Below are positions 28,453 through 36,950 of a stretch of DNA of 64,000 nucleotides, one piece after another. Below the pieces are notes generated by a model. It was not told the origin of the DNA. It did not search any database and was given only the letters and a program-made list of their open reading frames with translations. A program made the translations under genes and the position numbers. Position 1 is the stretch's first letter; each line of letters begins with the position of its first letter. The stretch comes from an uncultured Clostridia bacterium (GTDB lineage: Bacteria; Bacillota; Clostridia; Christensenellales; Aristaeellaceae): positions 65,901-129,900 of the forward strand of contig CAKUCW010000002.1 in NCBI GenBank assembly GCA_934643825.1, read 5' to 3'.

Positions 28453-28577
28453 AGAGTGCATCACTTTGATGCCAGCGTACAGGCTGGCGCATCAGAGTGA
28501 TGCGCTCTTTCTCTTTACCCAAGAACACAAAGCGTCAGAATGATGGATAACCATTGAAACAATCATCACTTTGATGC
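28453..28577. repeat. Three copies of palindrome GCATCA-N3-TGATGC
   Basis: Copies lie at 28458-28472 (spacer CTT), 28489-28503 (spacer GAG) and 28563-28577 (spacer CTT, first base T). The first two also pair with each other through flanking CCAGC/GCTGG arms, making a long imperfect hairpin (28453-28508) with a T-rich tail. They could be an operator or partition-like site, a recombination remnant, or a terminator for the truncated ParM gene. Confidence 0.7.
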
Positions 28578-28610
28578 AGCTTGTCTATAACTCGATTCAA
28601 AGGAGACAAA

Positions 28611-28850
28611 ATGCTGGATATCGATCGCCTGCTGGCGAACATGCCGAAGGATGAGGACGAGCTGAAAGCCGTACAGGAAAAGCACCGGCAAATCCTTCAG
28701 GAAAACCGCGATAAAGAAAAAGCGCGGAAGGCACGCAACCACTGGCTCTGTGAACACGGAGCCATACTGGAGGCGTACTTTCCGCAGACCATCTCAATGG
28801 ACAGTGCACAGTTCGCTGCGTTCATGCAGGAGCTTGCCGCAGGCCGGTAA
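28611..28850 (+). CDS. Small DUF3847-like protein upstream of relaxase
   Basis: The product has 79 residues, with a charged helix (EDELKAVQEKHRQILQENRD, KEKARKAR) followed by NHWLCEHGAILEAYFPQ. This resembles the RxHRLCxRGAILE pattern of DUF3847 proteins found just before MobA/MobL genes. AAAGGAG is seven bases before ATG 28611. It may be an auxiliary DNA-binding component of the relaxosome (inference from position and charge). Confidence 0.65.
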   Translation: MLDIDRLLANMPKDEDELKAVQEKHRQILQENRDKEKARKARNHWLCEHGAILEAYFPQTISMDSAQFAAFMQELAAGR

Positions 28851-28861
28851 CGGACGGGGGC

Positions 28862-28958
28862 GTTTCGGGGAAACTCGGGGCGTCCCCGCTTCATTTCGAC
28901 GAGAAATGCGCACTTATACATACATGCCGCATGACCTCATGCAGCACGTATGTCGTGC
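28862..28958 (+). promoter_or_regulatory. Candidate origin of transfer (oriT)
   Basis: Four short inverted repeats are packed just upstream of the relaxase gene: GTTTCGGGGAAAC (28862-28874), GGGGCGTCCCC (28877-28887), CATTTC..GAAATG (28892-28908) and GCACGTATGTCGTGC (about 28942-28956). The unpaired GCGCACTTATACATAC between the third and fourth is a plausible nick region. Placement and structure fit an oriT; no nick site can be assigned from sequence alone. Confidence 0.5.
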
Positions 28959-29056
28959 GCCCTGCGGGGCTGTTGCGGACTCTGTCCGCGATGGGGCAAG
29001 CCCATACCCCAGGATACGAAACGGCTCCTGCGGGAGCCAATGCGAAGGAGGAACAC

Positions 29057-30508
29057 TTGGATTTCTTTCACTGCCCGATCAAGATCATCTCGCGGAACAA
29101 GGGACGTTCCGCTGTCGCCGCGTCCGCGTACATCAGTGCAACACAGATGGAAAACACATGGGACGGGACGACTCACGATTACACCCGCAAGCGTCATGTG
29201 GTGTATGCCGAGGTCATGCTGCCTGAGCACGCGCCGCCGGAATACGCTGACCGCAATGTATTGTGGAACAGCGTGGAATGGAGCGAAACGAAGCGCGACG
29301 CCCAGCTGGCCCGCACGGTAGAGCTAGCGCTTCCCGCCGAGCTGACACATGAGCAGAACATCGCGCTCATCCGCAGGTTTGTGCAGAAAACCTTTGTGGA
29401 TAAGGGCATGTGCGCCGATATAGCTTTTCACGATAAAGGGGACGGCAACCCTCATATTCATATCATGCTGACCATGCGTGCCTTGCAGGAGGACGGGCGC
29501 TGGGCACCCAAGAGCAGGCTGGTGTACAATCTCGACGCGAACGGCAACCGCATCCCCGCCAAACAGAAGGGGCGCTGGAAAACGCACAAGGAACACACCG
29601 TGAACTGGGATGACCGCGGAAACGCGGAAATCTGGCGCGTTGCGGCTGCTGACGCCATCAATGAAGCACTGCGGGATGCAGGGTTTACGCAGGGCTTTGT
29701 CGATCATCAAAGCTATGCCCGGCAGGGCAAGGAGCGCATTCCCATGATTCACGAAGGCCCGGAAGCGCGCGCCATGCAGCAGCGCGGTATTCCGACAGAG
29801 GTGAGCGAGCGGAACCGTGAAATCCGCGAGCAGAACAAGCAGCTTGAGCAGATGCAGGCACGGCTGACCAGGCTCAACACCTGGGCACAGTATGAGAAGA
29901 AGATGGACGAAGCACTGATCGCGCAGGGCGAGGACGTGTCCAATCTGTATCTGCGCTATGTGCTGGCGTCCCGGATTTTTGAATCCACCGTGCCGCCCAA
30001 TCGGAAGGATCGCCGACTGGAGGACGCGACCGGCCTGATGGTCGTCATGAATGATTACAACATCACCGACGCCGCATCCTATGCAGAAGCGGTTAAGCAG
30101 GCCAATGCGAAATTCTATGATCTGCGCAGCAGACGCAAGGAAAACGCAGAGCTGTCCAGCGCGATTGGCGCACGGATACACGCTTACGAGGATAGGAAGA
30201 AGTATCAGCGGTATTACAGCTCTTGGAGCAAGCTCTCCGGCAGCAAGGCCAGCGCCTACGAGCGGGAGCATGCGTTTGAACTGCACAAGTACCGTCAAGC
30301 GGATGAAGCATTAAGCCGCTGGGAAGCTGACGGAGAACGAATCGATTACAAGGGCTGGCAGACAGCGATGAAGCATCTCAACAAGGAACGGTTTTCGCTT
30401 GACTTTGAGCTACGCGGGCAGAAGGAGGATATCCGCAGGCTGGAAGTCGTCAAGAGGGAGTTCATCCGGGAGAGGAAAAGGTCGCAGCCAGAAAGAGACG
30501 AAAGATGA
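29057..30508 (+). CDS. mobL: MobA/MobL family relaxase
   Basis: This plasmid-type relaxase of 483 residues would nick oriT and stay linked to the transferred strand. The N-terminus (MDFFHCPIKIISRNKGRSAVAAS after initiation) and SAYISATQMENTWDG are typical of the MobA/MobL group. The metal-binding HUH motif is GNPHIHIMLTM near residue 132. A long Arg/Lys/Glu-rich helical C-terminus follows. TTG 29057 is chosen because AAGGAGG (29045-29051) directly precedes it; upstream sequence in frame overlaps the candidate oriT. It is the last gene of the element. No TraG/VirD4 coupling protein is encoded, so transfer would need a helper. Confidence 0.88.
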   Translation: MDFFHCPIKIISRNKGRSAVAASAYISATQMENTWDGTTHDYTRKRHVVYAEVMLPEHAPPEYADRNVLWNSVEWSETKRDAQLARTVELALPAELTHEQNIALIRRFVQKTFVDKGMCADIAFHDKGDGNPHIHIMLTMRALQEDGRWAPKSRLVYNLDANGNRIPAKQKGRWKTHKEHTVNWDDRGNAEIWRVAAADAINEALRDAGFTQGFVDHQSYARQGKERIPMIHEGPEARAMQQRGIPTEVSERNREIREQNKQLEQMQARLTRLNTWAQYEKKMDEALIAQGEDVSNLYLRYVLASRIFESTVPPNRKDRRLEDATGLMVVMNDYNITDAASYAEAVKQANAKFYDLRSRRKENAELSSAIGARIHAYEDRKKYQRYYSSWSKLSGSKASAYEREHAFELHKYRQADEALSRWEADGERIDYKGWQTAMKHLNKERFSLDFELRGQKEDIRRLEVVKREFIRERKRSQPERDER

Positions 30509-30632
30509 GCGCTAAAGAACAAAATCCTTATGCACATTGCGAGCATTCAAACAGTGCGGGCATCTTTGACTTTGTAACCCCGAATACTGATATAAGAGCT
30601 TGAGGAAAGTGGCTGGCAGCCCCTTCACTCCG

Positions 30633-32444
30633 TCATTCCGATCCGGGTTGCTTCTCTGCTGAGTAGGGCATGGTCAGTGTGATAACCGCACCGTTGTCGT
30701 TTCTGATGGCGATACGCATGGCTCCCTTGCTGTAATAGTGCAGGCGCAGACAGGTGTTAATCAGGCCGATGTGCCCGCCGGTGGATTCGATGGAGACCGT
30801 TCCCTCCTCGATGGCACGAATCCGGCTGCGCAGGCTTTGCAGCATTTCCTCAGAGAAGCCCGTGCCATTATCGCGGATGATCAGCACGAGCAGCCCGCCC
30901 TCGATATGCCCGGAGACGGACAGCCTGCGCAGCACGTTTTTTCCGTCAAAGCCATGATTGAGTGCGTTCTCCACCAGCGGCTGCAGGGTCAGCCGGGGTA
31001 CAGTGATGTCACCCAGATTCTCCGGAACATCAATGGAGAATTCCAGATTGTCCTCATACCGCGCCTTGGCCAGCATCAGGTAACTGCGGACAAACTCAAT
31101 TTCCTCCGCCATGGTGGCGGTCTGGGAGCGGGTATCGGTGGAGTAGCGAAGCATCTGAGCGAACTGGTTGCAGATCTCAATCACGTCGAAGTTACCACTT
31201 TCCATGGATTTGGCGCTGATGATGTTCAGCGTGTTGTAGATGAAATGCGGGTTGATCTGCGTTTGCAGCGCGCTGAGCCGTGCCTGCAGCGCGCCCTCAC
31301 GCAGCGCCATCTCCGCAGACGCCGCCTCGCGCAGATGAAGCATCATGGCGTTGAACACCTGTTCCAGCTCATGCGTTTCCCTGTCGGTGGGCGAGGTGAC
31401 GGTTTCCGCCAGCTCGGACAGGGCGCCGGGCGAGGTCTTGAGCATGCTGCTTATGGGGATCTGCCGCACCTTGCGGGTCAGCTTGCGCGTGGAGCGGGTC
31501 AGCCCCAGGGATACGAGGGAAATCAAAAGCCCGGTGGGGATCATGATGTAGAGTGCCCGAAGGAACATATTTCTGCGCAGCCTGTGATTTTGCATGTCCT
31601 GCAAATGGGCGTCCTGCGCAATCACCAGATGCAGGCCGTCCCGTTCCATCAGCGTGTGGTAGACGAGGTATTCCGTTTCACAGTTTTCTGGCGTAATGCG
31701 GGTGTATTCGTTCTGTGCAAGGGTGTCGGGCCAGTCAAGGCTCTCTCCCGTGCTGGAAAACAGCAGAGTGCCGCCCTCCTGATACACCTGAACCAGCACG
31801 ACGGCATTGTCCACAAAATCCATGATGCGGTTCAGCTGATCTGCGCCCTTGGCAATTTCCAGATAGCCGATCTCCTTGCCGTGATAGGATACCTTCTGCA
31901 CAATACCGTACACCATAGCGTCCTGACGGCGGGAGAAGAAATCCCTATGCGGCGCAAGAACGCAGAAGGAGTCTGAAGCGTCCGCCTCATCCAGCCATGG
32001 AAAGGCGGAGATCGTCTCCGCCGCCTGCGGGGAACCGTAGGTCAGGGAGATGTCCTTGTCCGGCGGAACCGTGAGGAACACACCATCCCGCGTATAGAAG
32101 GTGACGCGCTGATAGCCGTCCACCAGCGGAGACTGGATCAGCTGCTGGAGGACGGCTTTTTCTGCAGCCTTCGCCATTTTTTGATCGTCGCTGTCGTCGC
32201 GGATCATCTGGTTCAGCGCCGCCATGAGGGTGGAGTTGCTGGTCAGTTCATCCAGTGTCAGCTGCATCATGGAAAAATCCTGCTGAATGTCCCGATAGAT
32301 GCTCAACGCCATGTTATGGAAGCGTGCTTCCGTAAAGGCGTTTGCGCCCATCACGGATGTATTTGCCGCATAGTTGGACAGAACCAGCAGCGCTGACAGC
32401 ATCATGGCGGAAAGAATCAGGATCAGCTTTGTACTCAGACGCAT
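30633..32444 (-). CDS. YesM-type sensor histidine kinase
   Basis: This membrane kinase of 603 residues has a transmembrane helix near residues 5-25, an extracellular Cache-like region (about 30-285), a second helix near 295-315 and a HAMP-like linker. The His_kinase domain carries the LytS/YesM signature QINPHFIYN with phospho-acceptor H400, and the ATPase N-box is VENALNHG. ATG 32444 is correctly spaced from AAGGAGG; GTG 32453 abuts it. The likely partner is the AraC-type regulator at 47871-49340, separated from it by the operon they presumably control. YesM/YesN pairs in Firmicutes usually govern extracellular carbohydrate use. Confidence 0.92.
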   Translation of the reverse strand: MRLSTKLILILSAMMLSALLVLSNYAANTSVMGANAFTEARFHNMALSIYRDIQQDFSMMQLTLDELTSNSTLMAALNQMIRDDSDDQKMAKAAEKAVLQQLIQSPLVDGYQRVTFYTRDGVFLTVPPDKDISLTYGSPQAAETISAFPWLDEADASDSFCVLAPHRDFFSRRQDAMVYGIVQKVSYHGKEIGYLEIAKGADQLNRIMDFVDNAVVLVQVYQEGGTLLFSSTGESLDWPDTLAQNEYTRITPENCETEYLVYHTLMERDGLHLVIAQDAHLQDMQNHRLRRNMFLRALYIMIPTGLLISLVSLGLTRSTRKLTRKVRQIPISSMLKTSPGALSELAETVTSPTDRETHELEQVFNAMMLHLREAASAEMALREGALQARLSALQTQINPHFIYNTLNIISAKSMESGNFDVIEICNQFAQMLRYSTDTRSQTATMAEEIEFVRSYLMLAKARYEDNLEFSIDVPENLGDITVPRLTLQPLVENALNHGFDGKNVLRRLSVSGHIEGGLLVLIIRDNGTGFSEEMLQSLRSRIRAIEEGTVSIESTGGHIGLINTCLRLHYYSKGAMRIAIRNDNGAVITLTMPYSAEKQPGSE

Positions 32445-32469
32445 GAAATGCACCCTCCTTCTGTTTTGG

Positions 32470-32478
32470 ATTATAGCA
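32470..32478 (-). promoter_or_regulatory. Extended -10 promoter of the histidine kinase gene
   Basis: On the minus strand the sequence reads TGCTATAAT, and its context ATGCTATAATNCA is shared with the response regulator promoter (49367-49375). No good -35 is visible, as expected for a TG-extended promoter. Confidence 0.6.
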
Positions 32479-32531
32479 TAGCACAGCTTACGGATGAAAG
32501 GGGGAACCCGCTATTCCATGGCGTATGTGCC

Positions 32532-32643
32532 GGATATTCCTGACCGTGGTGCGGGATTTTCCAGCCAATTGGGGATATGCCGTTTTTTTGCAATTCTGCG
32601 TTCACAATCTTTTCGTGTGCGCTGCCGTCTGATGCGCTACAAT
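32532..32643 (+). promoter_or_regulatory. Candidate regulator-controlled promoter of the 12-gene operon
   Basis: Direct repeats GGATATTCC (32532-32540) and GGATTTTCC (32554-32562) are 22 bases apart, each preceded by GTGC-type bases. TACAAT at 32638-32643 is a likely -10 without a recognisable -35, as expected for an activated promoter. The same repeat pattern occurs before other units of this locus. Confidence 0.5.
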
Positions 32644-32698
32644 GACTGCGACAGAACGGGAAAGGACTGAACTCGAAACATAAAAGGAGGAATTCTCT

Positions 32699-33511
32699 AT
32701 GAAAAAAAACGCTGCCGTCCTGCTGATGCTGGTTCTGCTGCTGGGGCTTGCCACTTCTGCGCAGGCCTATTCGGACAAGAACCTTGAAGCCCCGAAAGCT
32801 GGAAACGTAGTTATTGACGGCGACCTGAGCGAGTGGGACACCACGCGCATGTTGAAGATCGACAGTCAGAGCCAGATCATCGACCAGATTGAACACTGGG
32901 ACGGCGAGGCGGACTGCTCCATGGAGGTCTACGCCATGTGGGACGAGGAGAACCTCTACCTCGCCATGAAGATCATGGATGATACCCCACTGGTGTACCG
33001 GGAGGGCTTCCCGCTGGACGAGCTGGATGCAATGATCTTCTTCCTTTCCACCGATCCCGACGCCGACCCGGCGCGCACGGAGTACGCTGCCACCGACTGG
33101 CGCATCGTGCAGAGCGCGTACGGCTACAAGGATGACTACGAGTTCTTCAATTACATCGACCGCAGCATGGTGGAGGACACCAAGGGCTGGGACACGCAGG
33201 GCGAGTACGGCGACGAGCTGGTGTTCGACGACTATGAGGCCGCGATTGCACGGATTGAGGGTGGCATCATCTGGGAGAGCAAGCTGCCCCTGCACAACCT
33301 GAGCAACGACGCCATCGCGCAGCTCGTTCCGCAGGCGGGTATGACCGTTGGCTTTGACTTCTCCGTGCTGGATGTGGATCTGCCCTGTCCCGGCATCCAC
33401 AGCCTGCGGATGCAGTTTTCTGCCGAGTTGGACGGACGCGACCGCACGCCCAGCATGCACAACGTGGACGCGAACCCAAGTCTCTGGGCGACCCTGACCT
33501 TTGTGGACTGA
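32699..33511 (+). CDS. Secreted CBM9-like carbohydrate-binding protein
   Basis: This 270-residue exported protein has a clear signal peptide (MKKNAAVLLMLVLLLGLATSAQA) and no lipobox. The mature part matches the CBM9-like/DOMON sandwich pattern: VVIDGDLSEWD near the start, then AMWDEENLYLAMKIMDDTP, DAMIFFLSTDPDAD and the closing NPSLWATLTF. It is the first gene of the transporter-GH3-acylation operon and lies 18 bases before the sugar-binding protein. A paralogue lies at 51103-51888. It probably binds the extracellular glycan that the GH3 enzymes attack. AAAGGAGG precedes the start. Confidence 0.8.
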   Translation: MKKNAAVLLMLVLLLGLATSAQAYSDKNLEAPKAGNVVIDGDLSEWDTTRMLKIDSQSQIIDQIEHWDGEADCSMEVYAMWDEENLYLAMKIMDDTPLVYREGFPLDELDAMIFFLSTDPDADPARTEYAATDWRIVQSAYGYKDDYEFFNYIDRSMVEDTKGWDTQGEYGDELVFDDYEAAIARIEGGIIWESKLPLHNLSNDAIAQLVPQAGMTVGFDFSVLDVDLPCPGIHSLRMQFSAELDGRDRTPSMHNVDANPSLWATLTFVD

Positions 33512-33529
33512 GAAAGGGGAATGTGATTC

Positions 33530-34897
33530 ATGAAGCTGAAGAAAATGGCTTCTCTGGCGCTGGCGGGCGTGCTGGCGCTTGCCGCGCTGCCGTCCACCTC
33601 ACTGGCGGCCAAGCGTGAGAAGCAGAACGCGGATGACATGAACATCCCTGCCATCCTCGAAGCCACGGACGAGAAGGGCACGGTCAACGTGTACCACTGG
33701 TGGACGGCGGGCGGCGAGAAGGATGCCATCGAGAGCGTGGTCAAGGGCTTTACCGATACCTACACGAAGGTGAAGGACAAGTCAAACGCCATCCCTGGCG
33801 GCGCGGGCGGCGCCATGGTCATGAAGGTCAAGGTGCTCCAGCAGGCGGGCAAGAGCCCGGAAACCTTCCAGGCGCACCCCGGTCAGGAGATTGAGCCGTA
33901 CCTGAATTCCGACATGCTGCTCAACCTGAATCAGGTGTGGGCATACGGCAACCTTTCCGAGCGGGCATTGCCCGGGTTAGAGGCGCTTTGCACCGCCTCC
34001 GACGGCAACAAGTACATCGTGCCCATCGGCATCCACAAGACCAACGTGATCTTCTACAACATCCACGTGTTCGAGAAATACGGCGTGGAGATTCCCGATC
34101 ATCAGGACATCACGTGGGACGAGTTCTGGGCGCTGTGCGATGAGCTTGCAGCGAAGATGCCCGACGGCGAGTACCCCCTCGACCTCGGCGACCGCAAGGG
34201 CTGGCCCGCCTGTCAGGTGTTTGAAAACATCATGATGGGCACCGACCCGCAGCTCTACGAGGACTTCATCAACGGCACCTACGATCTCGAACGTGTGACC
34301 GAGGTGCTGACCACCTACGCCAAGCTCATGGAGTATGTGGCGCCCGATCATTCCAGCCGTGACTGGTATGAGGCGAGCGGTCAGGTGGTGGCGGGCACTT
34401 ACGCCATGCAGATCATGGGCGCGTGGATGCAGCCGCTGATGACCAGCATGGGGCAGGAGTACGGTGTCGATTACGGTGTGTTCACCTTCCCGGGCACGGA
34501 CGGCTGGTTCGGCATGTGCATCGACGGCTTCGTGGTCAGCAACGACTCCGCTGATGTGGAGGCGGGCGTGCGCTGGGCGTACAACGTGTCCACTCCGGAG
34601 GTGCAGACGGCGTTCTCTGCCCTGAAGGAGAGCATCTCGCCCTACCGCGATACGCCTGACGAAACCTATTGCGCGCTGACGCTCGAATTCAAGGACGAGC
34701 TGACGGACGAAAACACGAAGGTGTACCCCAGCTTCACCCATGGCACGGCGCTTCCATGGAGTGCTTCCACCAGCCTGCAAACCCAGATTCAGGAGTTTGC
34801 CACCTCCAGTGACCACAACCCCGAGTTCTTCGCCAAGAAGATTGTGGACATTATGAAGGAATCCAGCGTGAAAGGAGAATGGAACCTTGTTGACTAA
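33530..34897 (+). CDS. ABC transporter sugar-binding protein (family 1, CUT1)
   Basis: This extracellular solute-binding protein of 455 residues has a signal peptide (about residues 1-27, ending STSLAA). The mature domain starts VNVYHWWTAGGEKDAIESVV, the usual beginning of the type-1 sugar-binding fold, and continues with GNKYIVPIGIHKTNVIFYN and ITWDEFWALCDEL. There is no Cys at the cleavage site, so it would not be lipid-anchored, which is unusual for a Gram-positive ABC receptor. The stop overlaps the next gene by 11 bases. Substrate is unknown; the genetic context points to an oligosaccharide released by GH3 enzymes. Confidence 0.9.
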   Translation: MKLKKMASLALAGVLALAALPSTSLAAKREKQNADDMNIPAILEATDEKGTVNVYHWWTAGGEKDAIESVVKGFTDTYTKVKDKSNAIPGGAGGAMVMKVKVLQQAGKSPETFQAHPGQEIEPYLNSDMLLNLNQVWAYGNLSERALPGLEALCTASDGNKYIVPIGIHKTNVIFYNIHVFEKYGVEIPDHQDITWDEFWALCDELAAKMPDGEYPLDLGDRKGWPACQVFENIMMGTDPQLYEDFINGTYDLERVTEVLTTYAKLMEYVAPDHSSRDWYEASGQVVAGTYAMQIMGAWMQPLMTSMGQEYGVDYGVFTFPGTDGWFGMCIDGFVVSNDSADVEAGVRWAYNVSTPEVQTAFSALKESISPYRDTPDETYCALTLEFKDELTDENTKVYPSFTHGTALPWSASTSLQTQIQEFATSSDHNPEFFAKKIVDIMKESSVKGEWNLVD

Positions 34898-36875
34898 GCA
34901 GCTTTTCAGGCGTGGTCTGTCCCTGCTGACCTCTGTGGTCGTGGCGGGGAGCGTGATGACCGCCGGCGCCGTTGCCGAGGAGGCGACGGTTTACCAGCAG
35001 CCGACACTCAACCCCCGCGTGAAATCCATTATCGAGGCAGATGGCTATCAGTTCATCGACCTCAATGGCAACGGCTCTCTGGACGTCTATGAGGACTGGC
35101 GGCTTGACGCGGATACCCGCGCCGCCGACCTGGTCTCCCAGATGACCGTGCGCGAGAAGATCGCGCAGATGCAGCACCCAACCTATTTGCCCCGCTCCGA
35201 CGGAAAGATTGCCCCGTATCTGGAGAAATATTGCTCCGACTACGGCATCGGCATGCTGCTCATTCGCGAGCTGAACAGCGTGCAGACCGCCGCTGAAACC
35301 ATGAACGCCGTGCAGGAATACGCCGAGGCCTCCCGGCTGGGCGTGCCGGTGCTGGTGTCTATGGACTCCGTGCATGGTCTGTCCTACGTCTCCGGCGCAA
35401 CGGTTACCGGACACAACCTCGCTTTGGCAGCGACCCGCGATGAGGAGCTGGTGACCCGGCTGGCGGAGATTTCCCGAGACGAGCACATCGCTATCGGCGT
35501 GCGCATGACCCTCTCCCCGGAGAGCGACATCGCCTCCGAGCCGCGCTGGGGTCGTGTCATGGAGACCTTCGGCGAGGATCCCGATCTGGTGACGCAGATG
35601 GTTCGGGCGCAGATCGTGGCGTTCCAGAACGGCGAGGATGGTCTCAATCCCGACGGCATCGTGGCGTGCATCAAGCACTTCCCGGGTGCGGGCCCGCAGA
35701 TGGACGGCAAGGATACTTCGCCCATCGTTTCGGACGAGGAAACCCTGCAGATTCACCTGCAGCCCTACTACGCCGCCATTGAGGTGAATGTGGGCTCCGT
35801 TATGCCCTATTATTCCGTGCCGTTGGCGCTGGATATGGAAAACAGCGCGATTGGTTCCAAGGCTGCGCTTCAGGATCTGCTCCGCGAGCAGATGGGCTTT
35901 GAAGGCATCATCCAGACCGACTGGGGCATGATCTGGGCCATTCAGGAGGGTCTGGGCACCATGACCGGCGAGGAGGTTTCCGACGAGGAGGCTATCATCA
36001 TCGGCGTGACGCAGAGCCGTGTGGACGGCATCGGCGGCGAGTCCATCCGCTTGATCGACCAGATGGAGGAGCTGACCGCTGAGGGCAAGATCGACGAGGA
36101 CATCCTCACCGCAGCTGCCACGCGCATTGTGAAGGCGAAGTTCGAGCTGGGCGTATTTGAGAATCCCTACTGCGATGTGGACTATGCTGTGTCCTTCGTG
36201 GGCAACGAGGAACACACCGCGGTGAACCTTGAGGCTGCCGAAAAGGCGATGACCCTGCTCAAGAACGACGGCGCGCTGCCGCTCACGCAGGATGCGGGGC
36301 AGAACATTCTGGTGTGCGGTCCCCGCGCGGACGACATGGCTAGCCTTGTGGGCGGCTGGAGCTCCGAGCAGGAGGGTCTGACCATCGCCGCGGCCATTGC
36401 GGCGTACGCCGGCGACAGCGACACCGTGACCTACATTGCCGACGATGTGGTCGCCATTGCCGAGGCCGCCAAGGATGCTGACGTGGTCATCGTGTCCGTC
36501 GGCGAGCCGAGCTATCAGCATGATCCGCCGTGGGGCTACGACACGCTGGAGATCACCTCCTCCCAGCAGGAAATTCTGGAGACGGTGAAGGCCAACACCA
36601 ACGGACAGATCATCACTGTGGTCACCGGCGGCCGTCCTTACATCCTGACATGGTGCGACGAGAACACCAACGCCATTTTGGAAGCCTACTATCCCGGACA
36701 GCAGGGCGGCATTGCCATCGCGGAGACCATTTTCGGTCTCAACAACCCCACCGGCAAGACGCCCATGCAGTTCCCACGCGACATGGACTCCGTCAACGAG
36801 CAGGCGAGCGATGTTTCCTTCGATCTGGAGAACCCGCTCTACGACTACGGCTGGGGTCTGAGCTACGACAACTGA
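34887..36875 (+). CDS. Secreted glycoside hydrolase family 3 enzyme (short type, 1)
   Basis: This 662-residue exported beta-glycosidase candidate starts at TTG 34887 with AAAGGAG nine bases upstream. A signal peptide is followed by one EF-hand-like loop (DLNGNGSLDVYE, about residues 52-63). The GH3 barrel carries CIKHFPGAGPQ for substrate binding and nucleophile D345 in GIIQTDWG. The C-terminal GH3 sandwich (AEKAMTLLKNDGALPL onward) is present. The FnIII-like and CARDB domains seen in longer relatives are absent. It is coupled to the sugar-binding protein, which suggests it makes the sugar that the transporter imports. Confidence 0.9.
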   Translation: MLTKQLFRRGLSLLTSVVVAGSVMTAGAVAEEATVYQQPTLNPRVKSIIEADGYQFIDLNGNGSLDVYEDWRLDADTRAADLVSQMTVREKIAQMQHPTYLPRSDGKIAPYLEKYCSDYGIGMLLIRELNSVQTAAETMNAVQEYAEASRLGVPVLVSMDSVHGLSYVSGATVTGHNLALAATRDEELVTRLAEISRDEHIAIGVRMTLSPESDIASEPRWGRVMETFGEDPDLVTQMVRAQIVAFQNGEDGLNPDGIVACIKHFPGAGPQMDGKDTSPIVSDEETLQIHLQPYYAAIEVNVGSVMPYYSVPLALDMENSAIGSKAALQDLLREQMGFEGIIQTDWGMIWAIQEGLGTMTGEEVSDEEAIIIGVTQSRVDGIGGESIRLIDQMEELTAEGKIDEDILTAAATRIVKAKFELGVFENPYCDVDYAVSFVGNEEHTAVNLEAAEKAMTLLKNDGALPLTQDAGQNILVCGPRADDMASLVGGWSSEQEGLTIAAAIAAYAGDSDTVTYIADDVVAIAEAAKDADVVIVSVGEPSYQHDPPWGYDTLEITSSQQEILETVKANTNGQIITVVTGGRPYILTWCDENTNAILEAYYPGQQGGIAIAETIFGLNNPTGKTPMQFPRDMDSVNEQASDVSFDLENPLYDYGWGLSYDN

Positions 36876-36880
36876 CAGGC

Positions 36881-36923
36881 AGAAAGCCGGGCGGGCAGAG
36901 GCAACCTGCTCACCCGGCTTTCT
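36881..36923 (+). other. Intra-operon stem-loop between GH3 and permease genes
   Basis: AGAAAGCCGGG (36881-36891) pairs perfectly with CCCGGCTTTCT (36913-36923). Only a few Ts follow. Such structures often let the binding-protein part of a transport operon be expressed above the permeases. Confidence 0.65.
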
Positions 36924-36950
36924 CCACAGAGCTGAATGGAGGGACTGCCT

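Larger units (their letters stand above)
21740..30600 (+). mobile_element. Tn4451-type integrative mobilizable element, partly decayed (ends approximate)
   Basis: The block contains the tnpV and tnpW family markers, one intact and one broken large serine recombinase, a truncated ParM, a DUF3847-like small protein, a candidate oriT and a MobA/MobL relaxase. No coupling protein or type IV secretion genes are present, so it could only be mobilised by another conjugative element. The left limit lies between the MATE gene and tnpV and the right limit between the relaxase stop (30508) and the kinase stop (30633). I could not recognise direct repeats at the ends; serine recombinases of this group often use only a GA dinucleotide core. 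Confidence 0.8.

Noticed and set aside
24383..30508. The mobile element considered as a full conjugative transposon
   Set aside because: No VirD4/TraG coupling protein, VirB4 ATPase or other secretion genes lie in the interval; only mobilisation genes are seen.
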